Source: JBGSOV01 sp041738935
GTDB taxonomy: Bacteria > Patescibacteriota > Gracilibacteria > CAIRYL01 > GCA-016699755
Direction: 5' to 3'
Length of the DNA: 64,000 nucleotides
Assembly (NCBI GenBank): GCA_041738935.1
Contig: JBGSOV010000001.1
Location: 62,001 to 126,000 of the forward strand
A program made the position numbers and the translations under genes. This document shows, piece after piece, positions 8,870-18,400 of this stretch (position 1 is its first letter; every line of letters begins with the position of its first letter). The notes under the pieces were generated by a model that saw only the letters and a program-made list of their open reading frames with translations, did not search any database and had not been told where the DNA came from.

Positions 8870-9983
8870 CTGTTTGTAAGGCGCGAGTAAGAATGGATGC
8901 GGTTTGTGCGGCGGTCAAATCCCAAGAAAAATTCTGCACATGTTTTTTCCCTTTTATAATGAGATTTTTACGAACGCTGCTTTCACAAATATCCACCATT
9001 TTGAGCGCTATATCTTCGGCATTTTGTGGGTCAAAAAAGAGCGCTGCTTCTCCGCAAACCTCCGGCAAACTCGAGCTGTTGCTTGCGGTGACTGGCGTGC
9101 CGGCTGCCATGGCTTCGAGTGCTGGCAAGCCAAAACCTTCTGCCAGACTGGGAAAAATTAAGGCATTTGCCGCTTGGGTCAGCGGTGGGATTTCGGCATC
9201 GGGGACAAAGCCGAGCAGATGAATATCATCCGCGTAGCGCGATTGACGCGCGAGCTGCTCGACTTCCGGATAATAGGGATCGGGCTTGCCAGTAATAACA
9301 AGACTGCCTTTACCGCCATATTTGCGATACATGTCAAAAGCACGGATTGCATTGGGAATATTTTTGTGTTCGCGCCAGACTCCAGAAACCAAAAAAATCG
9401 GCGCGACAAACCTCTTTCGCCACTCGGCAACTTGGTATTGTTTTACTTTTGCAAAGCGCTCTAAATCGACGCCATTGTGGATGACGCTGATTTTTTCTTT
9501 CTCACATTGTGGTGTAAAGGCGAGGATTTCACTTTTGGTAAATTCTGATATTGCAATGATTTTTTCCGCTTTACTGAGCGCATGATTAAGAACATGCCGA
9601 TAGCCCGAGCGATGCCAGCTGCGGCGCATTTTTTTGCCGGGAAAACGCAGAATCGTCAAATCATGAATCGTTACGACAAACGGACGCCCGAATAAAAGCG
9701 GAACATTAAAATGCGGAAACCAATAGAGATCGGCTTTTTCTTTGCGAATCTGCCACCAAAAACTCGTTTGTTCGCCGATGGAATAGATTTTTTGCGATGC
9801 GATTTTGACGCTCACATTCGGAAATCGTGCGAGCTCCGTCTGAGTCTCTGCTGAGGAAAATACCACAAATTCGTAATCAGGCAATATCGTAAAGAGTCGC
9901 GGCGCGATCTCACGAATATAATTTCCGATACCGGTAAATCCAGCCCCCCACATTCTGCCGTCGATAACGATTTTTTTCTTCAT
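8856..9983 (-). CDS. GT4-family glycosyltransferase
   Basis: 375 aa GT-B fold enzyme. The N-terminal acceptor domain has the GIGNYIRE loop near residue 18. The C-terminal donor domain carries HNGVD and the nucleotide-sugar signature FPSLAEGFGLPALEAMAAGT, with the E-x7-E pattern and SLPEV following. It is likely to transfer a sugar from an NDP or GDP donor during surface glycan assembly, perhaps using sugars made by the dehydratase at 6.3 kb. Donor and acceptor cannot be read from sequence. ATG at 9983. Confidence 0.87.
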   Translation of the reverse strand: MKKKIVIDGRMWGAGFTGIGNYIREIAPRLFTILPDYEFVVFSSAETQTELARFPNVSVKIASQKIYSIGEQTSFWWQIRKEKADLYWFPHFNVPLLFGRPFVVTIHDLTILRFPGKKMRRSWHRSGYRHVLNHALSKAEKIIAISEFTKSEILAFTPQCEKEKISVIHNGVDLERFAKVKQYQVAEWRKRFVAPIFLVSGVWREHKNIPNAIRAFDMYRKYGGKGSLVITGKPDPYYPEVEQLARQSRYADDIHLLGFVPDAEIPPLTQAANALIFPSLAEGFGLPALEAMAAGTPVTASNSSSLPEVCGEAALFFDPQNAEDIALKMVDICESSVRKNLIIKGKKHVQNFSWDLTAAQTASILTRALQTDEKN

Positions 9984-10054
9984 GTGTTTCTATTTTTGCA
10001 AAGTGCGCGATTTTTTGCGAAGATTTTCTTACGAATTTTACACAGTACGACAAA

Positions 10055-10885
10055 ATGAACATTGTATTTGAAAAATGGCACGGCGCGGGGAATGACTTTA
10101 TTTTTATTGATAATTGGCAAAAGTCGATTATTCTTTCTCCTGAGCAAATCCAGCAGCTCTGTCATCGTCAATTCGGCATCGGTGCGGATGCGGTTATTTT
10201 GTTCGAACCATCAGATACCGCGGATTGCAAAATGAATTATATCAATGCTGATGGTACTGTCGCGGAAACCTGTGGTAATGGACTCCGTTGTGCGGCAGCT
10301 TTTGGCTTGCAACACGGTCATCTTTCCGGCGAATTTGTGAGCATCGAAAATCCAAGCAGCAAGGTCGATACCGCCGAAATTCTCACGGATTCTCCTTGGT
10401 GGATCCGCATTAATATGGGCGCTTCACAAATTCGAGGAGTCGATGATTTTCCCAATGATTTTCTTGGAAAAACTATCGAAGTCGATGATAAGAATGTCGA
10501 AGTCTGGTGTGTTTCGATGGGAAATCCTCATGCGGTGCAATTTGTCAGTTCAACGAAAGAAGCTCCGGTTCTGACGCAAGGTGCGAAAATCGAGCATCAC
10601 AACTTGTTTCCAAACCGCATCAATGCGGAATATCTCGAAGTGCTTTCATCAACCGAAGCAAATTTGCGTGTCTGGGAACGCGGTTGTGGTGAAACTTTGG
10701 CTTGTGGTTCCGGCGCGGCGGCGGCTACAGTCGCCGGAGTGCTTGCCGGAAAATTTCTCCCCAATACAGACATTGTCATGCACCTCCCGGGTGGCGACCT
10801 GACGATGCAATGGAATCAAGCTGAGAATATCGTTTTCAAAACCGGTCCGGCGGAGTTTGTCTATCATGGGGCAATAGTTTTGTAG
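10055..10885 (+). CDS. dapF: Diaminopimelate epimerase
   Basis: Converts LL-DAP to meso-DAP for peptidoglycan and lysine. 276 aa. The two catalytic cysteines are present: C73 in ETCGNGLRC and C217 in ACGSGAAAA. The N-terminal WHGAGNDF signature is intact and GNPHA is at about residue 156. It is divergent from the glycosyltransferase (71 bp) and followed after 27 bp by an EamA transporter. With lysA at 12.5 kb and dapB at 24.2 kb it indicates an operating DAP/lysine pathway. Confidence 0.96.
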   Translation: MNIVFEKWHGAGNDFIFIDNWQKSIILSPEQIQQLCHRQFGIGADAVILFEPSDTADCKMNYINADGTVAETCGNGLRCAAAFGLQHGHLSGEFVSIENPSSKVDTAEILTDSPWWIRINMGASQIRGVDDFPNDFLGKTIEVDDKNVEVWCVSMGNPHAVQFVSSTKEAPVLTQGAKIEHHNLFPNRINAEYLEVLSSTEANLRVWERGCGETLACGSGAAAATVAGVLAGKFLPNTDIVMHLPGGDLTMQWNQAENIVFKTGPAEFVYHGAIVL

Positions 10886-10912
10886 TACTCTTACTTTATT
10901 TGAAAAGCGCGA

Positions 10913-11839
10913 ATGATCGGTGAGGCGAAAAGTACCAAAGGCCTAGTTTTTGTCGTTTTGAGTGCGTTCTTTTTTGCAATCGAATATCTGCTCTTCGATG
11001 CGGTTTTTCAAAAGTCAAATATCTCTCCGCAAAGTGCACTCTTCTGGGCATTTCTGACAATCGATTTCATAGTTTTTCCGTTTTTTTTGTTTAAAAGACA
11101 ACAGCGGCGAAAACTCGCAATAACCATTCAAAGAGATGGCATGACTGTTTTAGGCATTTCGGTCATATCTACCTTTGCTATTTTTTCGTTATTTTGGGGT
11201 ATCGCCGAATCGAATTCTGGCATTGCCTCACTTTTGCATGAGACCCAAATGATATTTATTCCGTTGCTCGGTGTCGTATTGCTCAAAGAGATATTGGGCT
11301 GGAGACAACTTTTGGGAATTGCCCTCGCCTTGATTGGCTTTATCTGTATTTCGAGTCTCAAAGGAGAGGCATCATTTGGAGTAGTTGCAGCAGTTGTTTT
11401 TTCTGCTTTTTTGTATTCGTTGCAAAGCTTTTTCATCAAAAAATATGCCCCCGGACTGAGTGGTCCGTCGTTTTCTTTTTTGCGCACGATCATAATCACT
11501 TTGTTATGGGGAATGGGCATGGTTCTTTTTGGACAAGGACTCGAGCCGCCTTCCTGGCAGATTTTACTGCTTTTGTTTGTTGCCGGCATGTCGGGGACTT
11601 TCGTGAGCCAGATCTTTTATTTTGAAGCGCACAACTACCTCCCGATTTCGACTTTAAACATTTATTCGCTTGCCCAGCCGGTGTTTGTGCTAGTGGGATC
11701 GATACTGTTGCTAAATGCGCCTTTTTCTCTTCTCAAAGGAATCGGTGCGTTACTCATCCTGAGCGGTCTGGTCTTGGTGACGCATGGTCACATGACAAGT
11801 CGGAAGCGAGAAATTGAAGACCGAATTAGTGGAATTTGA
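10913..11839 (+). CDS. EamA/DMT-family transporter
   Basis: 308 aa, about ten transmembrane helices arranged as two EamA repeats (first about 10-140, second about 155-295). Each repeat ends in a typical GxxLIxxGxxL-type helix. The family exports amino acids, nucleotide sugars or other small metabolites, and the substrate cannot be inferred. It is 27 bp after dapF, so co-transcription is plausible and a DAP-pathway or amino-acid substrate is possible but unproven. It is convergent with the LysE-like gene. Confidence 0.82.
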   Translation: MIGEAKSTKGLVFVVLSAFFFAIEYLLFDAVFQKSNISPQSALFWAFLTIDFIVFPFFLFKRQQRRKLAITIQRDGMTVLGISVISTFAIFSLFWGIAESNSGIASLLHETQMIFIPLLGVVLLKEILGWRQLLGIALALIGFICISSLKGEASFGVVAAVVFSAFLYSLQSFFIKKYAPGLSGPSFSFLRTIIITLLWGMGMVLFGQGLEPPSWQILLLLFVAGMSGTFVSQIFYFEAHNYLPISTLNIYSLAQPVFVLVGSILLLNAPFSLLKGIGALLILSGLVLVTHGHMTSRKREIEDRISGI

Positions 11840-11864
11840 GTACAGAAATAATCGAGCTTTACAA

Positions 11865-12491
11865 TCATACTGACAAGAAGCCCAAAATCACCAAGGCATT
11901 CCAAATCAGTTTGATCCCAAAAATAAATAGCAATACCGCCAATCCCTGAAACACATGGTGCATTATTTTTTCGTTTTTTATGAAACGCCGAAAGAAGAGC
12001 ATCATGAGTAGTATAGCTGCTGTTCCTATCATCCATCCGAACTCTATGAGTCCAAAAAAATAGAACTCACCAAATCGGACTTGTGCCCCGCTCTGAAGCA
12101 TCAGCGGAATATAGATTAGTGGCCATGTCAAATAGCCAATAGGACTTGTAAGGTAGGCAACGAGAATTTTTTTGACAGAAAACGCCATACCTCTATCCAG
12201 CACTTTTGATATTTTCCAGGTTCCATAGGCGAAATAGAAGAGCAAGAAACCACCTCCGATACTCCACCAATAAAAAATCTCTTTGGGGATTTGCAGACTG
12301 AGAATCGCAAGTACAACCACAGCGGCCTTGGCTACATCTATAAATGATGCCCAAAAGTAACTCACGAGACCAATACGAAAGCCGCCCTTGAGCAGGTTTC
12401 CAATCAGCATCGTTAAAATCGGACCCGGGACCACTCCGTCGATTACCCCAAGAATCAGCGCTGTAGTAAGCAATTCCCATGCTGTCGGCAT
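11865..12491 (-). CDS. LysE/RhtB-like amino-acid exporter
   Basis: 208 aa with six hydrophobic helices. The first carries VVPGPILTMLIGNLLKGG, the PGP motif and basic loop typical of LysE/RhtB exporters. The ATG at 12491 is used; a TTG at 12497 abuts the lysA stop. It lies 6 bp after lysA on the same strand, so it is almost certainly in one operon, which suggests export of lysine or a related basic amino acid. Family membership is good; substrate is inference. Confidence 0.75.
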   Translation of the reverse strand: MPTAWELLTTALILGVIDGVVPGPILTMLIGNLLKGGFRIGLVSYFWASFIDVAKAAVVVLAILSLQIPKEIFYWWSIGGGFLLFYFAYGTWKISKVLDRGMAFSVKKILVAYLTSPIGYLTWPLIYIPLMLQSGAQVRFGEFYFFGLIEFGWMIGTAAILLMMLFFRRFIKNEKIMHHVFQGLAVLLFIFGIKLIWNALVILGFLSV

Positions 12492-12497
12492 ATGCAA

Positions 12498-13712
12498 TCA
12501 ATAAACAAAATTCTCCATAATCTGCTCATAACTCTGCCGCTTGCGCGTGAGTCCGACTTCTTCTCCGTCGACCATCACTTCTGCTGCCATGCCATAGAGA
12601 TTGTAGTTGGCGGACATTACATTTCCATATGCTCCCGAAGTAAGGATAGCGAGCAGATCGCCTTCGCGCGGTTCGGATATCTCACGGTCTTTCGCGAAGA
12701 AATCGGCTGATTCGCAGATATTGCCCGTAATACTCGCTATTTCTTTCTTCCCCTCCGGATTAGTGATGTTGACAATGTGATGGTATGAGCCGTACATCGC
12801 TGGGCGGATGAGGTGATTCATGCCGGTGTCGGTGCCGATAAAAAGGTATTTTCCACTTTGTTTGCGGGTGGTGATTTTTGTAAGAAGAGCGGTTGATTCC
12901 GCTACCATAAAGCGTCCCGGTTCTAGCCGCATTTCAATTTCTCTGCCGTTTTGTGCGGAAAAATCAGTGAGCAGTTCTTTCACCAGTCTGCCGAATTCCA
13001 CCAAATCAACAGGTTTATCTTCCGGTTTGTAGGGTACGCAAAAACCGCCGCCGAAATCGACAAAATCCAAATCCGGAAATTCCGCCGCCTCTTTCAAAAC
13101 CAGCTTTACGGATTCGATAAAAATCTCCGGCGTATAAAATCCGGAACCGATGTGAGAGTGAATTCCGGCAAGCCGTAGGTCGTATTTTTTGAGCAAGTCT
13201 TTCGCGGCGGCAAAGTTTGAATGGATGATACCGAATGAAGATTTTTCCCCGCCGGTCACATTGCTAGCAAAAAGCGCGTCACCGACTCCGGGATTGATGC
13301 GGATGGCAATGGCTTTCCCTCGGAACATTTTTCCGAATCGTTCGATTTCCGAAAGCGAACCGGCATTGACGATCACGCCTTGTTCCGTGACGGACCTCAT
13401 GTCTGCATCACTGGGCATTGCTCCTGTAAAAACAATATTCTCAGGTGCAAAACCAAGCTCCAACGCAAGGCGAACTTCATTTGCCGAAACGGTATCGATA
13501 CCATGAATACCAGCTTCTTTGAGCACTTTGACAATTGCCGGATTGAAGTTTGCTTTGATGGCGTACAGAATTTTCGTATTCGACCAATCGAAAGCATCGA
13601 GCATCCTTTTTCCCTGTCTACGGAGAATATTTGCATCAGTGACAAAGACTGGTGTCCCAAATTCGTTGGCGATTTTTTCTGCCTGTGCTTTGTTTGGAAT
13701 GAAAGATTGCAT
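12498..13712 (-). CDS. lysA: Diaminopimelate decarboxylase
   Basis: PLP enzyme that decarboxylates meso-DAP to lysine, the last step of the pathway. 404 aa, alanine-racemase-type barrel then beta domain. The PLP lysine is K53 in LYAIKANFNP. HSHIGSG and GGGFCVPY of the phosphate-binding glycine loop are visible, as is CESADFFAKD with the C-terminal active-site cysteine contributed to the partner subunit. It is followed directly by the LysE-like exporter. Confidence 0.95.
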   Translation of the reverse strand: MQSFIPNKAQAEKIANEFGTPVFVTDANILRRQGKRMLDAFDWSNTKILYAIKANFNPAIVKVLKEAGIHGIDTVSANEVRLALELGFAPENIVFTGAMPSDADMRSVTEQGVIVNAGSLSEIERFGKMFRGKAIAIRINPGVGDALFASNVTGGEKSSFGIIHSNFAAAKDLLKKYDLRLAGIHSHIGSGFYTPEIFIESVKLVLKEAAEFPDLDFVDFGGGFCVPYKPEDKPVDLVEFGRLVKELLTDFSAQNGREIEMRLEPGRFMVAESTALLTKITTRKQSGKYLFIGTDTGMNHLIRPAMYGSYHHIVNITNPEGKKEIASITGNICESADFFAKDREISEPREGDLLAILTSGAYGNVMSANYNLYGMAAEVMVDGEEVGLTRKRQSYEQIMENFVY

Positions 13713-13784
13713 TAGTCGAGATAAAAGAAACTTGTAAATCTAATAAAAAATTCCAAGTGAGATTAGCATTATTGCTTGCGAGAT

Positions 13785-14225
13785 TCAAACTGTCTGCTTC
13801 CACCATCTGCTCACCAAATACGCACTCGCAAAATAAAACGGAGTAAGCACTGCCCAGCCGACAATGGCGTGACCGACTGACGGCAGCAAAGCAATCACCG
13901 AATTAATCGGATGGGCTTCGACAAAGTGCCACATTTCGATAAAACCAAATTCTAGCCTCGGCGCGCCGAGCAAATATTCGCCGAGGCGCAAATGCGCAAA
14001 ATAGAGCAACAAGAACGGGAGAAAACTGATCTGATTGGTGGCGACCAACAGGGTCTTGTTGCGACTGAAGACAAGAAATATCAGCAAACCAAGCAGCGTG
14101 CGGATACCAATCATTGGCCATAGTCCGATCGTCCAGCCGAGCGCAACATCGATGCAGAAGCGCTTGGGCGGCATCGAGCGGTATTCGTGCACCAGTTTGT
14201 CCCGGAGGCGGCGTAATAATTTCAT
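13785..14225 (-). CDS. DUF2062 membrane protein
   Basis: 146 aa with a basic N-terminus followed by three or four membrane helices. It contains the PPKRFCIDVALGWTIGLWPMIGIRT segment typical of DUF2062 (FigZ-like) proteins, including the G-x-P-x-x-G-x-R-T pattern. Function is unknown in the family. The start overlaps the photolyase stop by 4 bp, so they are translationally coupled. Confidence 0.75.
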   Translation of the reverse strand: MKLLRRLRDKLVHEYRSMPPKRFCIDVALGWTIGLWPMIGIRTLLGLLIFLVFSRNKTLLVATNQISFLPFLLLYFAHLRLGEYLLGAPRLEFGFIEMWHFVEAHPINSVIALLPSVGHAIVGWAVLTPFYFASAYLVSRWWKQTV

Positions 14226-15532
14226 CGGCTTTGCAAACCATGTTTGTATGCTGCCAGTGCCGCTTCACGCCTTTCTTTGTAATCTACAATCGGTGCGGGA
14301 TAATTTTTTGAATCATATTCCGGCAGCCATTTTTTGACATATTTCATTTGCGGATCGAAGCGCTCCATTTGCGTCGCCGGATTAAAAATCCGAAAATATG
14401 GCGCAGCATCGACGCCTGTTCCGGCACTCCATTGCCAGTTGCCGTTATTGGAACTGAGTTCGTAATCGAGCAGCTTTTGTGCAAAATAGTGCTCACCCCA
14501 GTGCCAATCGATGAGAAGGATCTTCGTCAAAAAATTCGCCACCACCATGCGCACGCGATTGTGCATCAAGCCAGTTCCGTTCAATTCGCGCATGCCGGCA
14601 TCGACCAACGGAAAACCGGTTTTTCCCTTGCACCACGCGGCAAATTCGTCTTTGTCATTCCGCCAGGGAATGTGTTTGTATTTCGCGCGAAACGGCTGAT
14701 CGACCACATACGGATAGTGCCACAGGATCATCATCAAAAATTCGCGCCAAATGAGTTCGTTCAGCCACGCATCGTTTGTCATAAGAGCGATTTCGACAAG
14801 CTCGCGAACGCTCACTGTCCCGAAACGCAAATGCACACTCAGGCGCGAAGTTCCATCGATTGCCGGAAAATTCCGTGTCTCGTGATAGTTTTTGATGATT
14901 TCGAGCGGAATTTTTTTGCTCGGAAACTCGGCATCCGTCGGCGCAAACCTGATTTCCGCAAGTGATGGAAGCGGGCGTGCTTGTTGTTGATACAGATTTT
15001 TCAGTTGCAATTCCGATGGATAATGCTCGAGACCGACCTCTTCCAGTCGCCCGCGCCAGCGGCGTGAGTACGGCGTAAAGACATTGTACGGTTTGCCGTC
15101 GGGCTTGGTCACTTCGGATTTTTCAAAGATGACTTGGTCTTTGGTTGTGACAAATTCTACCTGATGCTGCTCAAGAAAATCCGCGATCTCCGCATCTCGC
15201 TCACGTGCATACGGTTCGTAATCGTGATTGGCAAACACCTGCTTCACCTCGTAATCTTGCAGGAGCGAATGAAAAACGTCCTTCGGCTTACCGATACGGA
15301 CATCGAGCGAAGCGCCGTATCGCGCGAGTTTCGCCTGCAACTCACCAAGCTCGCGATGGATAAACTCCACACGCTTGTCGTGTTTGTCTTCTAACTTGTC
15401 AAGAATCTCGCTGTCGAAAATAAAAATCGGCTGCACTGGAGTATCGCTTTGCAGCGCGCGAAACAGTCCGTGATTGTCGTGGAGTCGTAGATCGCGGCGG
15501 AACCAAAAGATGCTGACAGGCGGCTTTTTCAT
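14222..15532 (-). CDS. phr: Deoxyribodipyrimidine photolyase
   Basis: Repairs UV-induced pyrimidine dimers using light. N-terminal Rossmann antenna domain (FWFRRDLRLHDN) and C-terminal FAD domain with TSRLSVHLRFG, LIWREF, GFPLVDAGMREL, MHNRVRM, and the DYELSSNNGNWQWSAGTG/DAAPYFRIFNP segment lining the flavin and tryptophan relay. 436 aa from ATG at 15532; an upstream frame to 15574 adds 14 unconserved residues. It reads as a class I CPD photolyase. (6-4) photolyase or cryptochrome is less likely given the full set of bacterial class I motifs. It indicates a habitat with light exposure at least at times. Confidence 0.92.
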   Translation of the reverse strand: MKKPPVSIFWFRRDLRLHDNHGLFRALQSDTPVQPIFIFDSEILDKLEDKHDKRVEFIHRELGELQAKLARYGASLDVRIGKPKDVFHSLLQDYEVKQVFANHDYEPYARERDAEIADFLEQHQVEFVTTKDQVIFEKSEVTKPDGKPYNVFTPYSRRWRGRLEEVGLEHYPSELQLKNLYQQQARPLPSLAEIRFAPTDAEFPSKKIPLEIIKNYHETRNFPAIDGTSRLSVHLRFGTVSVRELVEIALMTNDAWLNELIWREFLMMILWHYPYVVDQPFRAKYKHIPWRNDKDEFAAWCKGKTGFPLVDAGMRELNGTGLMHNRVRMVVANFLTKILLIDWHWGEHYFAQKLLDYELSSNNGNWQWSAGTGVDAAPYFRIFNPATQMERFDPQMKYVKKWLPEYDSKNYPAPIVDYKERREAALAAYKHGLQSR

Positions 15533-15626
15533 GAGAACGGTGGGATGCCATAGCTCACCATAGCGCAAACTCACAACAACCGCACATTGAATATTTCGCT
15601 ACAATATACTATACTTCTAAAAAAAT

Positions 15627-16145
15627 ATGACTTCTGCCTTTGTCGCCATCGCGCTTGCGCTCATTGTATTCTTACTCATCGGTGGCGGTTTTTCGCTGGC
15701 ACCGTGGGTGCCGACGCGCAAACGCGATATTGTGCGCATCAACCAACTCGCCGACTTGCAACCCGGTGAAGTCCTTTACGAACTCGGCTGCGGGGATGGG
15801 CGAGTCTGTCACGGCTTGGCAAAACTCAATCCACAAGTAAAAATAATCGGTATCGAATTATCGCCGCTGTTATTTTTGTTTGCCAAACTGAGAAATCTTT
15901 TCTCCCCTCAAAAAAATCTGATACTCAAACGCGCAAATATTTTTCACCAAAATTTCGCAGATGCTGACGCGCTCTATGTTTTTGGTATGCCCGATGCGCT
16001 CCAAAAACTCTACACTCAACTGCTCAAAAATAAAACCAAGCCACTGCGCATAATTTCCTATTCGTTTCCATTCAAAACCCAATCTGAATCACTCTCGGCA
16101 TCAAAAAAACCGCACGAAATAACTTTGCATCAATACATACTCTAA
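15627..16145 (+). CDS. Membrane-anchored SAM-dependent methyltransferase
   Basis: 172 aa with an N-terminal transmembrane helix (about 3-25) followed by a Rossmann methyltransferase core. Motif I is YELGCGDGRV at about residues 50-60 and the post-I acidic turn is IGIELSP. The chain stops shortly after motif IV, so the domain is short. Substrate unknown; similar membrane-tethered CPR proteins are annotated only as class I methyltransferases. Divergent from photolyase. Confidence 0.7.
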   Translation: MTSAFVAIALALIVFLLIGGGFSLAPWVPTRKRDIVRINQLADLQPGEVLYELGCGDGRVCHGLAKLNPQVKIIGIELSPLLFLFAKLRNLFSPQKNLILKRANIFHQNFADADALYVFGMPDALQKLYTQLLKNKTKPLRIISYSFPFKTQSESLSASKKPHEITLHQYIL

Positions 16146-16215
16146 AAATTTGGCAAAAATTTTGCTTGACTCTTGGGGGGTTCGAACAGAGAATAAGCGA
16201 CCTTAATCAATCTCT

Positions 16216-16974
16216 ATGACAGAATCGGTGTCAACACAGATGAGAGAGCTAGAAGTTACGCATGAAACTCTGGTAGCGGAGCGTGATATTCCCTCGCTTA
16301 ATAATCTGTTTGCCGAATTTCGACAGCAAGATATTTGGAAATGGCTGAAAAAAGTTGATGCGTTGACTACAAAATATATAGTACGAAAGGAAGAAATTGC
16401 ACACAATACAGCGTCTGATACAGAAAAATGGATAAGCGGCACAAAAACAAAAGAGGAGAGAAAGGTCAAAGGACAAGCGACACAAGCACAAGAGGATGAG
16501 AAAACATTACATAACGAATCCGAAATAACAGCAGCATATGATAAACTCAATCCAAGGGGTGTGCTTCACAAAACTCGCTCCATTCTTACTCTTTCGGAGT
16601 TTGTAGGATTATTAAATGATGTGAGTGCTGATTCTCTCTCAAAAGATTTTGAGGAGCTCATAAAAATAGTACATATTGATCTTGTCAATTATCCTCAGTC
16701 TGGAAAACCAGGTTTTCAACTCGTACGATTAGAATTTGAATATAAAGATGATGTGAGTGAAGATAGCGCCAATAGAATGAGTACAAGAAAGTTATTTGAA
16801 CATTTTCTTGAGTGTTTGAGCGAAAATGATATTGACGTCGCCGAATCAGCAGAAGGGCAAAAGAAACTGGCGATAGAAGCAAGAAAAAAAGATGGGATTA
16901 TAAAGACTCCTCAGCAGTTTTTTAAAAATACTAAAAACACGGAAAAAATTGTCCCTACCGCAAAAGCAGCTTAA
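16216..16974 (+). CDS. Uncharacterised charged helical protein
   Basis: 252 aa, Lys/Glu-rich, soluble and mostly helical. No signal peptide and no family recognised. A promoter-like TTGACT (about 16168) with GAGAAT 17 nt downstream precedes it. Its stop abuts the lspA stop convergently (1 bp apart). A predicted beta segment around HIDLVNYPQSGKPGFQLVRLE suggests a small globular core. Confidence 0.6.
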   Translation: MTESVSTQMRELEVTHETLVAERDIPSLNNLFAEFRQQDIWKWLKKVDALTTKYIVRKEEIAHNTASDTEKWISGTKTKEERKVKGQATQAQEDEKTLHNESEITAAYDKLNPRGVLHKTRSILTLSEFVGLLNDVSADSLSKDFEELIKIVHIDLVNYPQSGKPGFQLVRLEFEYKDDVSEDSANRMSTRKLFEHFLECLSENDIDVAESAEGQKKLAIEARKKDGIIKTPQQFFKNTKNTEKIVPTAKAA

Positions 16975-17436
16975 TCAGTTTCCCTGACTGCCTTTTATTT
17001 TCTTCTTCGCAAACAACTCTGACCATAATAGTACCGCAACTCCAAGACTGATCGAAATATCCGCGACATTAAATACCGGAAATTGCCACACTGCGATAAA
17101 ATCCGTGACTTCGCCAAACAAAATCCGTTCGGACAGATTACCGACTGCACCGCCGAATACTGCAGCCAGAGCAAAATGCTCGTAGCTGGTGCGCTGGTTT
17201 TGCTTCCAATATACAATGAGTAGTACAAGTAGCCCCACGGATAATACGATTTGCATCACATTGGGAAAGGGGATCGAGAATGCCAGGTCCGGATTTTTGT
17301 GTAATTGAAGCACCAAGAACTGCGGAATGATTTCGATTCCTTTGGCGAGGTGGGCATGTGCGAGCCATTTGGTTACAATGTCCAAAATGATGATGTCGAC
17401 CGCCAGCGAAAGGGAAAAAAAATCGCGTTTTTTCAT
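16975..17436 (-). CDS. lspA: Lipoprotein signal peptidase (catalytic Asp replaced by Glu)
   Basis: Integral-membrane aspartyl peptidase that removes signal peptides from prolipoproteins. 153 aa and four helices. Family motifs are present: DIVTKW, KNPDLAFS, GGAVGNLSER, GEVTDF, FNVAD. In the usual GNLxDR motif the catalytic aspartate is Glu here (GNLSER), whereas the second catalytic Asp in FNVAD is kept. The ATG at 17436 overlaps the pyrD stop by 4 bp; the longer frame upstream is the pyrD antiframe and is rejected. A likely substrate is the lipoprotein encoded at 37970. Confidence 0.88.
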   Translation of the reverse strand: MKKRDFFSLSLAVDIIILDIVTKWLAHAHLAKGIEIIPQFLVLQLHKNPDLAFSIPFPNVMQIVLSVGLLVLLIVYWKQNQRTSYEHFALAAVFGGAVGNLSERILFGEVTDFIAVWQFPVFNVADISISLGVAVLLWSELFAKKKIKGSQGN

Positions 17437-18359
17437 CTGTGTGCGGCGCCAATAAGTTCTTCCAAATCTTGAACTCCTTCTTTGTCGCACCAGTCTTTCA
17501 TTTCCACTGCGATCAAAGTAAAAGCATCTTTGCCACGAAAATGCAATGCACTGCCGATTCCTACAAGTCGTGCGCCAGCGAGCATCATTTCGATTGCTTC
17601 GGCTCCGTAGGTTACGCCGCCGGTTCCAATAATCGGGATTTCGACCGCGGCAAAAATATCCCATACACAGCGAATCGCAATCGGCAAAATCGCCGGACCA
17701 GAAACGCCGCCTTTTTTATTTTTCAAAATTGGCGCACGCAGCTCGGGATTGATGCGCATGCCTGGGCCAACGGTGTTGATGGCAGTAATGGCATCGGCGC
17801 CATTATCTTCGCAAGCTTTGGCGACTTCGCCGATATTTGGAACATTGGGCGACAATTTGACGGTAACGGGAATCGACCCCGAATATTTTTTGACGATCTT
17901 GGTCATCAGCGCTGCAGAGTCGCAACCGGACGAAAACAGATCGCCGAATTCTTCGGAAACGTTCGGGCAGCTGATATTCACTTCGATGATATCGGGCTTG
18001 AGAGCGGCGGTTTTTTCCGTCACTTCTTCAAAATCCTTGATCGAGCCGGCGACAATACTCGCAATAAACGGTGCTTTTGCCTTTTGGCGATAGATCTTGA
18101 TCTCTTCGCTGTGTTTGGCAATCCCTGCATCTGGCAAACCAACGGCATTGAGCATGACGCCGTTTTCGACGATAATAACCGGATTGGCATGTCCTTCGTG
18201 CGCCTGTGCCCACCACGATTTGCTTGTCACACCGCCTGCTCCGCCGTTTGCTACGGCAGCCATCGAGCCGCCCGTGACACCCAAGATGCCGCTCGCCAAG
18301 ACGAGGGGGTTGTCAAAATGCACGCCGCAAAAATCAATCTGTAGTTTACTCATCGACAA
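17433..18359 (-). CDS. pyrD: Dihydroorotate dehydrogenase, class 1
   Basis: FMN enzyme oxidising dihydroorotate to orotate in pyrimidine synthesis. 308 aa TIM barrel. The class 1 catalytic cysteine is in EVNISCPN and VKLSPNV carries the flavin lysine. The C-terminal IGTGGVTYGAEAIEMMLAGA is the phosphate-binding region. It most resembles the class 1B (PyrDB) type that normally pairs with PyrK; no pyrK is adjacent, so the electron acceptor is unresolved. Start at 18359 (MSMSKLQ), with an alternative ATG two codons in. Confidence 0.93.
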   Translation of the reverse strand: MSMSKLQIDFCGVHFDNPLVLASGILGVTGGSMAAVANGGAGGVTSKSWWAQAHEGHANPVIIVENGVMLNAVGLPDAGIAKHSEEIKIYRQKAKAPFIASIVAGSIKDFEEVTEKTAALKPDIIEVNISCPNVSEEFGDLFSSGCDSAALMTKIVKKYSGSIPVTVKLSPNVPNIGEVAKACEDNGADAITAINTVGPGMRINPELRAPILKNKKGGVSGPAILPIAIRCVWDIFAAVEIPIIGTGGVTYGAEAIEMMLAGARLVGIGSALHFRGKDAFTLIAVEMKDWCDKEGVQDLEELIGAAHR

Positions 18360-18400
18360 TTATTGTGCCGCATTTTTCGTGAAGAGCAAAATCATATCTG

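Noticed and set aside
17439..18344. 301-codon plus-strand frame
   Set aside because: Exact antisense shadow of pyrD, low-complexity translation without family features.
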